A stretch of DNA of 64,000 nucleotides, from the NCBI GenBank assembly GCA_019637855.1, contig JAHBUX010000001.1, positions 789,467 to 853,466 on the forward strand. Reading direction: 5' to 3'. Source of the DNA: Bdellovibrionales bacterium (GTDB lineage: Bacteria; Bdellovibrionota; Bdellovibrionia; Bdellovibrionales; UBA1609). A model generated the notes under the pieces. The model was not told where the DNA came from. It did no database searches and worked only from the letters and a program-made list of their open reading frames with translations. Made by a program: the position numbers and the translations under genes. Positions within the stretch are counted from its first letter, which is position 1. Every line of letters begins with the position of its first letter. This document shows, in pieces, positions 1 to 7,930 of this stretch.

Positions 1-262
1 GGGCGAAAAGTTCTTGAAAGCCGCGGCTAAAAAAGTCGGTGCGAACTTGGCTAAACTGGAAAAAGACATTGCTTCGGAAGGCGTGCAAAAACGCATCGCT
101 GCCGATATGGAAGAAGCGAAGAAGTTCGAGTTCTCGGGCACTCCCGGTTTCTTGATCAACGGTGTTTCGTTGCGCGGCGCCTATCCCGCTCCGGAATTCA
201 AAAAGATCATCGATCGCCAGATGGCCTCGGCCGGTTCGGCGGGCGACAAAAAAGCTGAATAG
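1..262 (+). CDS. DsbA-like thioredoxin-fold protein, C-terminal part (cut by window edge)
   Basis: The frame is open from base 2, so only the last 86 residues are present. They contain a helical stretch rich in Lys and Glu, then the cis-proline loop GTPGFLING followed by a closing helix, as in the DsbA-like branch of the thioredoxin superfamily (Thioredoxin_4/DSBA). The CxxC active site and any signal peptide would lie upstream of the window, so it cannot be said whether this is a periplasmic disulfide oxidoreductase or a relative without redox function. The protein ends in a short Ala/Gly/Ser/Lys tail and is followed at once by a strong hairpin terminator. Confidence 0.75.
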   Translation, partial: GEKFLKAAAKKVGANLAKLEKDIASEGVQKRIAADMEEAKKFEFSGTPGFLINGVSLRGAYPAPEFKKIIDRQMASAGSAGDKKAE

Positions 263-286
263 GCTTTTGTTTTCGATTTCAATTGG

Positions 287-316
287 AAAAGCCGCGGTGA
301 AAACTGCGGCTTTTTT
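287..316. terminator. Rho-independent terminator between convergent genes
   Basis: A 12-bp stem (arms 287-298 and 303-314, one G-U pair) closes on a GAAA tetraloop and runs into a T tract at 311-316. It directly follows the DsbA-like gene, and its A-rich left flank would serve as a U tract for the sfsA transcript arriving from the other side. Confidence 0.85.
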
Positions 317-319
317 ATT

Positions 320-1033
320 TTAAAGCGTCAGTTCAAGAGTTGTGGAGCTTAGCCGCACACCGGTCAGCGGCTCGATCTCGCAGCTCAAGGCTCGCACTGT
401 CACACCGGCGGCGTGGGCTGCACGCAAAAGGCGGCCGTATTCAGGGTCGATGTCGTCAGCCGGTGCGAAGTGTGTGCAGTCCTGCCTTTGTACGACGAAC
501 AAAATCTCAGCCGTATGGCCTTGTTTGACTAACTCCATCAGTTCGCGCAGATGCTTTTGGCCGCGCTCGGTGACGGCGTCGGGAAAGCGGGCCGTAGTGC
601 CATCGGCTAAGGTGACATTCTTGATCTCGACGTGATGCAATTCACGTTTGGCCGCGAGTGCCGCTTCGTCCTTGGCCAACACAAAATCCAGGCGCGTTTC
701 TTTAGAGATTTTGTATTCGCGCTTGGCGGCTTTGAAGTCTGTCCACTGGCGCTGCTCTTCCCAAGCCTCAAAGGCGATCAGGTTCGGCAGACTGGTGTCC
801 ACTCCGATCCAGCTGGTTGGGGCTTTGACGAAATGCAAAGTGGCTTTGAGTTTACGGGCTGGATTGTCGCTCTTGGTGACGATGCACGGGGAGTCCTCAA
901 ACAGGCATGTTTTCAAACTTCCGGTGTTGGGCACATGGGCCACCACCACTTCGCCGTCCAGGCGGACGTCGGCGAAAAAGCGTTTGTAGCGTTTGAGAAA
1001 ACGAGCTTCGTGGACCGGGTTGGTGAATTTCAT
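320..1033 (-). CDS. sfsA: SfsA family protein (sugar fermentation stimulation protein homologue)
   Basis: The 237-residue product has the normal SfsA length and its signature blocks: an N-terminal OB-fold-like part containing VVAHVPNTGSL, a central LDFVLA segment, HHVEIKNVTL, and FPDAVTERGQKHLREL near residue 155. SfsA proteins combine an OB fold with a nuclease-like domain. The E. coli protein was named for an effect on maltose metabolism and binds DNA, but its molecular role is unsettled. The gene stands alone on the minus strand, convergent with the DsbA-like gene and separated from it by a shared terminator. Confidence 0.9.
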   Translation of the reverse strand: MKFTNPVHEARFLKRYKRFFADVRLDGEVVVAHVPNTGSLKTCLFEDSPCIVTKSDNPARKLKATLHFVKAPTSWIGVDTSLPNLIAFEAWEEQRQWTDFKAAKREYKISKETRLDFVLAKDEAALAAKRELHHVEIKNVTLADGTTARFPDAVTERGQKHLRELMELVKQGHTAEILFVVQRQDCTHFAPADDIDPEYGRLLRAAHAAGVTVRALSCEIEPLTGVRLSSTTLELTL

Positions 1034-1200
1034 GGCTCTAGTGATAGCGTGAAGAGCCGCCGCGGTTCAAGTCGGCTTCAACGGGCATGGGTCTTGCGAT
1101 ACTCCGCTCCGTTCGGCCTTAAGTGGCAATAAATTAATTGTGGCAGCAGGGTGGATTCCCAATTTCGGCCTGCCACGGAAGAAATACAAGGAGGTCTTTC

Positions 1201-1665
1201 TTGAGATCATTTCAGTTCGTTTCGGCGACAACGCTCGCCCTAACATTGGCCGCCTGCTCGGGCGGTGGCAGCGGTGGTGTTAAAGCCCCTCGCAATGTGT
1301 CGCATAAAGCGGAAAGCTGTCCCTCGATCAATGGGGAATTTAATGCTTCCGGCAGCACTCCGGAAAGACGGGTCTATAAGACGATCCTCACAGAGAAGAC
1401 GCCCACGGGCCTCCGTTTGACGGACACTCAGTCGGTATTTGAGATCGACGGAAAAATTCATACTAGCCCTGATATCACTGAAAAAGGCGTCACTTATCGC
1501 GGCTCTTGCGCCAACAGCACAATCACTTTGGATGGCCTTCAGAATGGCAAATCCATCGCTCGTTTCCAGTATTCGCTGAACGAAGCGGGCGACTTGGTTG
1601 TCGTGACGACCTCTTTCGATGCGCGGGTTCAAGAGCGAGGCGCGCAAGTCTGGACTAAGAACTAA
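1201..1665 (+). CDS. Small lipoprotein of unknown function
   Basis: A TTG start at 1201 is chosen because AAGGAGG sits about 7 nt upstream and the signal peptide then begins correctly (LRSFQFVSATTLALTLAAC). The lipobox LAAC places the lipidated Cys near residue 19, followed by a Gly/Ser-rich linker. The frame stays open upstream to 1138, but that part has no such start signal. The mature part, about 135 residues, is predicted mostly beta-strand and contains Cys residues in ESCPS and GSCANS that could form a disulfide. No family was recognised. It is predicted to be membrane anchored and exposed to the periplasm. Confidence 0.75.
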   Translation: MRSFQFVSATTLALTLAACSGGGSGGVKAPRNVSHKAESCPSINGEFNASGSTPERRVYKTILTEKTPTGLRLTDTQSVFEIDGKIHTSPDITEKGVTYRGSCANSTITLDGLQNGKSIARFQYSLNEAGDLVVVTTSFDARVQERGAQVWTKN

Positions 1666-1679
1666 AAGACGTTTGCGAC

Positions 1680-1728
1680 GCGGGGTTTAACCGCTGTGGT
1701 TAAGCGCTGCGAAATGGACAATCCCCGC
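1680..1728 (+). promoter_or_regulatory. Nested inverted repeats upstream of lipA
   Basis: An outer pair GCGGGG (1680-1685) and CCCCGC (1723-1728) encloses TTAACC-GCTGT-GGTTAA (1687-1703). It lies 48 nt before the lipA start. It could end the lipoprotein transcript or form a structured leader for the lipA operon; there is no clear T tract. No known riboswitch class was recognised. Confidence 0.35.
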
Positions 1729-1775
1729 CTCAGACATTAAAACCTCAAGGTATTTATAGGACGAAAGAGGCTTTC

Positions 1776-2699
1776 ATGTCTGAGGCTCTACCGAAGGCGC
1801 CCCGTAAGCGCCTGCCCAAACCGAGCTGGATCAAAATGCGCGCTCCCGCCGGTGAGCGCTATCTGCAAATCAAAGATCTCTTAAAAGGTTTGAACCTGGC
1901 GACTGTTTGTCAGGAAGCTCAGTGCCCAAACATCGGCGAGTGTTGGGGTGGCGGTACGGCCACCATCATGCTGATGGGTGAAGTGTGCACGCGCGGCTGC
2001 CGTTTTTGCAATGTGAAGACTGGCAATCCCAAAGGCAAATTGGATCTCGAAGAGCCACAAAAGGTGGCCTATGCGGTTTCTAAGATGGGGCTGGATTACG
2101 TCGTGCTGACCAGTGTGGATCGCGATGATTTGCCTGATGAAGGTTCCTCGCATTTCGCTAAAACGGTACGCCAAATGAAACTGCTGTCGCCTGAATTGAT
2201 CGTTGAAGTTTTGACTCCTGACTTTAAAGGCAACGAAGAGTACATCGCCAACATCGTGGATGCGGAGCCCGACGTTTTTGCTCACAATGTCGAAACGGTC
2301 GAGCGCCTGCAGAAGCGGGTGCGTGATCCCCGCGCCGGCTATGCGCAGTCGCTGCGTGTGCTCGAGTTTGTTAAAGAACGCGATGAAACTCGCTACACCA
2401 AAACCTCCATCATGTTGGGCTTGGGCGAGAGCGACGAAGAGGTGCGGCAAACTCTCAAGGATTTGCGTTCCGTGGGTTGCGATGTGGTGACCTTTGGTCA
2501 ATACTTACAGCCACAGAAACGCCATCTTCCGGTTGAACAGTTTGTCACGCCTGAGAAGTTTCAAGAGTGGCAGACCGAAGCTGAGGGCATGGGGTTTATG
2601 TATGTGGCCAGCGGGCCTCTGGTGCGCAGTTCTTATCGCGCCGGCGAGTTCTTTATGAAGGGTGTAATTGAAAAACGCAAAGCGGAAGGGAGCCTCTAG
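1776..2699 (+). CDS. lipA: Lipoyl synthase
   Basis: This radical SAM enzyme inserts two sulfur atoms into octanoyl chains carried by E2 and H proteins, forming lipoyl groups. Both cluster sites are visible: the auxiliary cluster cysteines in CQEAQCPNIGEC (about residues 46-57) and the radical SAM triad CTRGCRFC (about 70-77), plus the C-terminal RSSYRAGE with its auxiliary-cluster serine. The length of 307 residues is typical. It is the first gene of a four-gene operon with E2, E3 and lipB; its TAG stop is followed without a gap by the ATG of E2, whose ribosome binding site lies inside lipA. Confidence 0.97.
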   Translation: MSEALPKAPRKRLPKPSWIKMRAPAGERYLQIKDLLKGLNLATVCQEAQCPNIGECWGGGTATIMLMGEVCTRGCRFCNVKTGNPKGKLDLEEPQKVAYAVSKMGLDYVVLTSVDRDDLPDEGSSHFAKTVRQMKLLSPELIVEVLTPDFKGNEEYIANIVDAEPDVFAHNVETVERLQKRVRDPRAGYAQSLRVLEFVKERDETRYTKTSIMLGLGESDEEVRQTLKDLRSVGCDVVTFGQYLQPQKRHLPVEQFVTPEKFQEWQTEAEGMGFMYVASGPLVRSSYRAGEFFMKGVIEKRKAEGSL

Positions 2700-4061
2700 A
2701 TGGCAACTCAAAATGTGAAACTTCCTGATGTGGGTGAAGGTGTAACCGAGGGCGAATTGGTCAAGTGGCTGGTGAAAGTCGGCGATACTGTGAAAGCCGA
2801 TCAGCCCGTGGTTGAGGTGATGACCGACAAAGCCACTGTTGAAGTCCCCAGCCCCTACGCTGGCGTGGTGAAAGAGCTTAAGTTCAAAGAGGGCGATGTT
2901 ATTCCGATTGAAACTGTGATTTTGATTTTAGATGCCGACGGCGCTAAGCCCGCCGGTGCTTCTGCGGCGCCACCGCAGCAGTTGAAAACGCCGAGCGCCG
3001 TCGAATCGCAACCTGGTCAAATGGCGAAACCGGCCACTGCGCCGGTGTCGGCAGCAGCTCTGAACAAAGTGGGTACGGCCAGCGCCGCTATGGGTGCGGG
3101 CGCGACTGCAGGTATGGATGTGTATCCTCCGGCTGCGGATTCGCGCGTGTTGGCGACACCGGCCACGCGTCGTCTGGCGCGCGAGACCGGCGTAGACATC
3201 AATCAGCTGAGCGGTACCGGTATGGCCGGCCGTGTGACTCGTGACGATGTTGTGAAAGCCAAAGGTTCGAATGGAACGGGCGGGGGCGCAGGTGCGGTCA
3301 GTGCTCGTGCGCCGATCATGGATATTCCGCGCCCGGCAGTGATCTCTCAGCCTGGTGCTTTGGAAGAGCGGGTTCCGTTGCGCGGTATTCGCAAGAAGAT
3401 CGCCGAGAACATGCAAATGGCCAAGCATGTGATTCCTCATTTCACGTTGATGGAAGAGGTGCGGGTCGACGAATTGGTCAAGCTACGCGCGCAAGCCAAA
3501 GAGGCCGCCGAAAAATATGGCGTGAAGGTCACTTACCTGCCGTTCATCATGAAGGCTTTGATCGCCACTTGCCGTGAGTTCCCGATGTTTAACGCTTCGA
3601 TGGACGACCAGGCGCAAGAGATCGTTTACAAAAAATCTTTCAACGTCGGTTTTGCCGCCGACACGCCGACGGGCCTGATGGTCCCGGTGGTGAAAAATGC
3701 CGATTTCAAGACCATGCTGCAGATCTCGCAAGAGATTCAGCAACTGGCGGGCAAGGCGCGTGACGGTAAACTGGCGCTCGAAGATATGCGAGGCGCGACC
3801 ATCACCGTGACCAATATCGGTAGCGTGGGCGGTGTTTACGCCACTCCCATTATCAATCACCCTGAAGTGGCGATTTTGGGCGTTTATAAAATCCAAGATA
3901 AACCGATTTGGAATGGCAAGGAGTTCACTCGTGGCCAAGTGATGAATTTCACTATCACCTGTGACCATCGTTTGATCGATGGTGCCGTGGCTGCGAACTT
4001 TATGAAATCGTTCGCTGGCCGTATCGAAAACCCGAGCCAGCTGATGCTGGACATGATTTAA
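2700..4061 (+). CDS. Dihydrolipoamide acyltransferase (E2) of a 2-oxo acid dehydrogenase complex
   Basis: E2 core subunit of 453 residues. A single lipoyl domain (about 1-80) carries the lipoylated lysine in MTDKATVE (Lys44). An Ala/Pro/Gly linker leads to the peripheral-subunit-binding domain (about 146-186, with ATPATRRLARE and GTGMAGRVTRDDV), a second linker, and the acyltransferase domain ending in DHRLIDG (422-428), the catalytic His/Asp motif. The binding domain and overall form resemble branched-chain or pyruvate E2 proteins, and the acyl substrate cannot be settled from sequence alone. The operon supplies E3 and both lipoylation enzymes but no E1, which must be encoded elsewhere. Confidence 0.93.
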   Translation: MATQNVKLPDVGEGVTEGELVKWLVKVGDTVKADQPVVEVMTDKATVEVPSPYAGVVKELKFKEGDVIPIETVILILDADGAKPAGASAAPPQQLKTPSAVESQPGQMAKPATAPVSAAALNKVGTASAAMGAGATAGMDVYPPAADSRVLATPATRRLARETGVDINQLSGTGMAGRVTRDDVVKAKGSNGTGGGAGAVSARAPIMDIPRPAVISQPGALEERVPLRGIRKKIAENMQMAKHVIPHFTLMEEVRVDELVKLRAQAKEAAEKYGVKVTYLPFIMKALIATCREFPMFNASMDDQAQEIVYKKSFNVGFAADTPTGLMVPVVKNADFKTMLQISQEIQQLAGKARDGKLALEDMRGATITVTNIGSVGGVYATPIINHPEVAILGVYKIQDKPIWNGKEFTRGQVMNFTITCDHRLIDGAVAANFMKSFAGRIENPSQLMLDMI

Positions 4062-4076
4062 GAAGAGGCTTTGAGC

Positions 4077-5531
4077 GTGGCAGAAAAGTTTGATGTTTGT
4101 GTCGTCGGTGCTGGACCCGGTGGATATGTGGCCGCGATTCGTGCCGCTCAGCTGGGTAAAAAAACCTGCATTGTTGAGCGCGAGTTCTTGGGTGGCGTGT
4201 GCTTGAACGTGGGCTGTATCCCTTCAAAGGCCATGATCACAGCGGGTCATTTTTATCACCGCATGCAGCACGACGCCCCGGAAATGGGCTTCGATATCCC
4301 AAAGAGCATCAAGCTGGACTTCAAAAAGTTGCAAGAGTGGAAGCAATCCGTGTGCAACAAGATGTCGGGCGGTGTGGCTCAGTTGCTCAAAGGCAATAGT
4401 GTCACCGTGTTTATGGGCGAGGCCACGTTCACCAGTCCCAAGGTAATCTCGGTCAAGAGCAAGGAAGGCACAAAGACGATCGAGGCGGCCAACTACATTA
4501 TCGCCACCGGCTCGCGTCCGATTGAAATTCCGGGGTTTGCTGTCGATGAAAAAGACGTGATGACCTCCACAGGCGCTTTGGCGCTGGATAAAAAAGTCGA
4601 TCGTTTGGTGGTGATCGGCGGGGGTTACATCGGTCTTGAGATCGGCTCCTATATGCAAAAGTTCGGGACGCAAGTGACTGTGGTCGAAGCTGGCCCCGCA
4701 CTTCTGAACGGCGTGGCGGACCCGGATTGTGTGCAGGTCGTGGCTCGCAAACTAAAAAAGAGCGGTGTTGAAGTTCTGACCGGTGCAAAAGCCAAAGGTT
4801 TTAAAAAAGGCAAAGATGGTTTGGAAGTCACCATCGACGTGGGTGGTAAAGAGCAAGTATTGAAAGCTGATAAGATCTTGATGACCGTGGGTCGCAAGCC
4901 CAACTCGGATCAAAGTGGTTTGAAGAATATAGGCCTCGCCATCGATGAGCGCGGTTTTATCAAAGTGAACGCTCAACGCAAAACCAATCTGCCGGGCATT
5001 TACGCCATCGGCGACATATGCGGCCAACCTATGTTGGCGCACAAAGCTTCGCATGAAGGCGTGTTGGTGGCCGAAGTGATCGCCGGTCAAAACCGCGCCT
5101 ACGATGCCAAGACCGTTCCCGCCGTAATCTTTGTAGATCCCGAAATCGCTTCTGCGGGTCTTTTGGAGAGTGAATGCAAAGCGAAGGGCTTTAACGATCT
5201 GAAGATCGGGAAGTTTCCTTTTGCTGCCAACGGCCGCGCGGTTTCGATGATGGAGACCGAAGGTTTTGTGAAGATCATCGCTGATGCAAAGACCAGCGTA
5301 GTTTTAGGTATTCATATTGTTGGTCCCGAAGCTTCGAATCTGATTTCGGAAGCCGCTTTGGCTATCGAGATGGGTGCGCGCGTAGAGGATCTTGCTCTTA
5401 CGATTCATCCGCATCCGACATTAGGTGAAACCATGATGGAGGCCGCCGAGGCCACGCTTGGCCACGCGATTCACATCATTCAGAAACCTCTCACTCGCGC
5501 GTCGTCAAACGGTCATCGGCCGACGGCATGA
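4077..5531 (+). CDS. lpdA: Dihydrolipoyl dehydrogenase (E3)
   Basis: FAD- and NAD-dependent enzyme that reoxidises the dihydrolipoyl arm of E2. Visible are the FAD-binding GAGPGGYVAA, the redox disulfide in GGVCLNVGCIPSK, the NAD-binding GGGYIGLEIG, and the C-terminal HPHPTLGE with the catalytic His-Glu pair. The GTG at 4077 is preferred because GAGG (4065-4068) lies 8 nt before it; the in-frame TTG at 4071 would leave only 2 nt. At its 3' end the stop overlaps the lipB start (ATGA), so the two are probably translationally coupled. Confidence 0.95.
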   Translation: MAEKFDVCVVGAGPGGYVAAIRAAQLGKKTCIVEREFLGGVCLNVGCIPSKAMITAGHFYHRMQHDAPEMGFDIPKSIKLDFKKLQEWKQSVCNKMSGGVAQLLKGNSVTVFMGEATFTSPKVISVKSKEGTKTIEAANYIIATGSRPIEIPGFAVDEKDVMTSTGALALDKKVDRLVVIGGGYIGLEIGSYMQKFGTQVTVVEAGPALLNGVADPDCVQVVARKLKKSGVEVLTGAKAKGFKKGKDGLEVTIDVGGKEQVLKADKILMTVGRKPNSDQSGLKNIGLAIDERGFIKVNAQRKTNLPGIYAIGDICGQPMLAHKASHEGVLVAEVIAGQNRAYDAKTVPAVIFVDPEIASAGLLESECKAKGFNDLKIGKFPFAANGRAVSMMETEGFVKIIADAKTSVVLGIHIVGPEASNLISEAALAIEMGARVEDLALTIHPHPTLGETMMEAAEATLGHAIHIIQKPLTRASSNGHRPTA

Positions 5532-6166
5532 GGATCGACGACTGGGGGCTGGTCGAGTATCAGTCCGCAGTGGATCGCCAATTGGCCGCCGTCGATGACG
5601 TCGCCGGCGGTGGCGAAGAGCGTTTGATCTTTTGCACGCATCCTCCAGTGGTGACTTTGGGACGAGCTACGCCGTCGGAAGACTTGATCGGTTGGCAAGG
5701 TTCGACCGTAGAGTCGTCGCGAGGTGGGCGTGCCACCTATCACGGACCCAATCAAATCGTGATCTATCCGATTCTGGATCTGCGCCGCGCGCGTGGTTTT
5801 GGAATTCCCGCACGTGACATTCACGCCTACTTGCGCGGTTTGGAGTCTGCGACCGTCATGGCTTTGCGTGAACTTGGCATGACTCGCGCGGAAGCCCGAA
5901 CGACACAGGTGGGAGAAATTTCTCTGACCGGTGTCTGGATTGGTGAGCGTAAGATCGCTTCGATGGGGATCGCGGTTCGTAAATGGGTGACCTATCACGG
6001 CGTGGCCATCAACATCATCGATGACCCCAAAGCCTTTGTTGGAATTCGCCCCTGCGGTTTTGCGGCTGATGTGATGACCTCCGCTGAAAAAGAGTTGGGC
6101 CGTCCACTGGTTATTGAAGACTGCAAGCGGCTCTTCGCATCGGTTTTTGGCTCGACCTTCGCTTAG
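5528..6166 (+). CDS. lipB: Octanoyltransferase (lipoate-protein ligase B)
   Basis: Transfers octanoyl groups from acyl-carrier protein to the E2 lysine, the step before LipA. The 212-residue length is standard. Conserved blocks are HPPVVTLGR, RGGRATYHGPNQ, the lysine-containing KIASMGIAVRKW, YHGVAINI and the PCG motif with the acyl-accepting Cys. It is last in the lipA-E2-E3-lipB operon, overlapping E3 by 4 nt. Its stop overlaps the stop of the convergent lipocalin gene by a few bases. Confidence 0.96.
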   Translation: MRIDDWGLVEYQSAVDRQLAAVDDVAGGGEERLIFCTHPPVVTLGRATPSEDLIGWQGSTVESSRGGRATYHGPNQIVIYPILDLRRARGFGIPARDIHAYLRGLESATVMALRELGMTRAEARTTQVGEISLTGVWIGERKIASMGIAVRKWVTYHGVAINIIDDPKAFVGIRPCGFAADVMTSAEKELGRPLVIEDCKRLFASVFGSTFA

Positions 6167-6690
6167 CTTCCGGCGGGGTAAACACACTCTTTTTGCTCAG
6201 TGGCTTTTAGCTGGTGGGTGTCCACTTCCTCGGCCGCCTGTCGAACGACGTCTTTGTAAATGGTCTCGTCCATCTGGGGAGTGCGTGACAGAATGAAAAG
6301 CGATTCTCCCTTGGAGTCGGTCACCACCGACCAGCTATAGTCTTTGGCGATCGCAATAACCCAATATTCCCCCGTGCGACCCAAACCAAAATCCACGCTG
6401 AGTTTGGCATTGCTTTTTAAGTCCACCACGCGGGCTTCACCGCGGACTTCTGACAAAGTGCCTCCGGGCTTTTGCAGGTTGCAAGAGTTGTAAACGGTGA
6501 GATTGCCGTTGTCCGCGCGCCCTAAGGTCTGTTGCGAACACACGCATCCGTATTGGTAAATCATGGGATTCGCGGCAATCTGGTACCAACGCCCCATGTA
6601 GCGGTTCACATCAAGTTCTGGAACTGTTTCGATGGCGAAGGCTGAAGAACCAAAAAGTGCAAAAGCCCACCCGAGTATCATGGATGACAT
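6163..6690 (-). CDS. Lipocalin family protein (Blc-like), secreted
   Basis: The ATG at 6690 is used: it follows an AAGGGGGG ribosome binding site and opens a clean signal peptide (MSSMILGWAFALFGSSAFA). The in-frame codons further upstream precede the ribosome binding site. The first lipocalin motif is seen in NRYMGRWYQIA, with the G-x-W signature, followed by a compact barrel-like sequence ending with a paired-Cys possibility (Cys in YGCVC and ECVYP). Blc-type lipocalins bind lipids at the outer membrane. There is no lipobox, so this one is probably periplasmic. It is monocistronic and convergent with lipB. Confidence 0.85.
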   Translation of the reverse strand: MSSMILGWAFALFGSSAFAIETVPELDVNRYMGRWYQIAANPMIYQYGCVCSQQTLGRADNGNLTVYNSCNLQKPGGTLSEVRGEARVVDLKSNAKLSVDFGLGRTGEYWVIAIAKDYSWSVVTDSKGESLFILSRTPQMDETIYKDVVRQAAEEVDTHQLKATEQKECVYPAGS

Positions 6691-6804
6691 ACATCCCCCC
6701 TTATCAGGGCGAGAAAGATGCATACCGCGTGCCGCTTTGGAAACTCTTCAGTAAACAAAATAAGAGTAAGCGAAATGGGGTGAAGGGGAATCTAGGAACG
6801 TTGC

Positions 6805-6833
6805 AAAATCTGGCGACCATTTCGATGGTCGCC
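6805..6833 (-). terminator. Terminator of the exbB-exbD transcript
   Basis: A perfect 9-bp stem (6812-6820 with 6825-6833) closes on a four-base loop (TTCG on the plus strand). On the minus strand it comes 6 nt after the exbD stop and is followed by a short T-rich stretch (AGATTTTGC). Confidence 0.7.
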
Positions 6834-6838
6834 TCGGT

Positions 6839-7246
6839 TTATTTCTTATCGATGGTGATGGCGAAGCGTTTCACTCCGCCGGCTTTCACTGAATCGATGA
6901 TCGTTACCACGCGCCCGTGCGGGACTTCTTTGTCGGCCGATATGATGGCCTGCACATCGGGCCGTTTGGTGGCTAGGTCTTGCGAATAGGTGGTGATCGT
7001 GGCTTCGTCACTGACCTTGCCGTTCAGAAAGACTCCACCGGCGCTTGAGATCGATATGGTCAGCTCGCTCGGTGTGGTGTCGTCACCGCTACCGGCCTTA
7101 GGCAGATTCACCTGGATAGATTTGCTCATGATCAACGGTGTAGCCACCATAAAGATGATCAACACCACGAGAATGATGTCCACGAAGGGGACAATGTTAA
7201 TATCGGCTATGGGTTCGTCGTCATCGCCTGCGATTTTACCGGCCAT
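6839..7246 (-). CDS. ExbD/TolR family energy-transducing membrane protein
   Basis: The 135-residue protein has the ExbD/TolR plan: a short cytoplasmic N-terminus, one membrane helix starting in VPFVDIILVVLIIFMV with the proton-linked Asp at residue 23, and a periplasmic C-terminal domain. With its upstream partner it forms a proton channel that powers outer-membrane work (TonB- or Tol-type). No TonB, TolA or TolB gene is adjacent, so which energised partner it serves is unknown. It starts 3 nt after the channel gene and the pair ends in a hairpin terminator. Confidence 0.9.
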   Translation of the reverse strand: MAGKIAGDDDEPIADINIVPFVDIILVVLIIFMVATPLIMSKSIQVNLPKAGSGDDTTPSELTISISSAGGVFLNGKVSDEATITTYSQDLATKRPDVQAIISADKEVPHGRVVTIIDSVKAGGVKRFAITIDKK

Positions 7247-7249
7247 GGA

Positions 7250-7876
7250 TTAAACCTTCTTGATGCCCGACTTGGCGTAAGCCAAGCACAGATCTTTTAC
7301 GCTTTCGAGATTGAGCATCACGCCCTTCACTTGCTTTTGGAAGTAGTTGTAGGCGATGACGGCCGGAATGGCCACAATCAGGCCTACGGCGGTGGCGACC
7401 AGAGATTGCGAGATCCCGATCATCACCGCTTTGGTGTCGCCTTGTTCACCCAAGGCGCGGAAGGCATCCATCACACCGAACACCGTACCAAGCAGTCCGA
7501 TGAATGGAGCGTTCGAGCCGACGGTAGCCAAGAAGCCTAAATGACGGTCCAGCGAGGGGCGCTCGATGTTGGCGAATGAACTGAAAATCTCTTCCAGGCC
7601 CGCAACACCTTTTTCGCGCACATGACGAAGACCGTAGGAGAGGGCGCGGGACTCCAGAGCGGTTTTGTCGCGGCTCAATTCTTCCAGTTCGGTCAGATTA
7701 TTGGACTGCAGGATCTCTTTTAGCCTGCCCGAAACCTTTTCGCTCTCTTTGCGCACGCGGCTGAGTGTGAAGAAACGCTCAAGAATAAATGCCAGAGACA
7801 GCACGCTCAAGATAATGAGCAGCCACAGCGTGACTTCGTGTGCGACTTGCGCAATAGCAAAAAACTTATCGGTCAT
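7250..7876 (-). CDS. MotA/TolQ/ExbB family proton channel protein
   Basis: Start taken at the ATG at 7876 because GGAGG lies 7 nt upstream; the frame extends to 7924 without a comparable signal. The 208-residue product has three membrane helices (about 15-40, 115-140 and 155-180), with the large cytoplasmic loop between the first and second and the conserved LGTVFGVMDAF block in the second. The length and topology fit ExbB/TolQ better than flagellar MotA. It is transcribed together with the ExbD-like gene and lies back to back with the sulfatase-fold lipoprotein gene across 54 bp. Confidence 0.9.
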   Translation of the reverse strand: MTDKFFAIAQVAHEVTLWLLIILSVLSLAFILERFFTLSRVRKESEKVSGRLKEILQSNNLTELEELSRDKTALESRALSYGLRHVREKGVAGLEEIFSSFANIERPSLDRHLGFLATVGSNAPFIGLLGTVFGVMDAFRALGEQGDTKAVMIGISQSLVATAVGLIVAIPAVIAYNYFQKQVKGVMLNLESVKDLCLAYAKSGIKKV

Positions 7877-7930
7877 GGAAGCCTCCAAAACGTAATTATC
7901 TCTGGAGGCTAGAGTTACGGTCAAGGTAGG

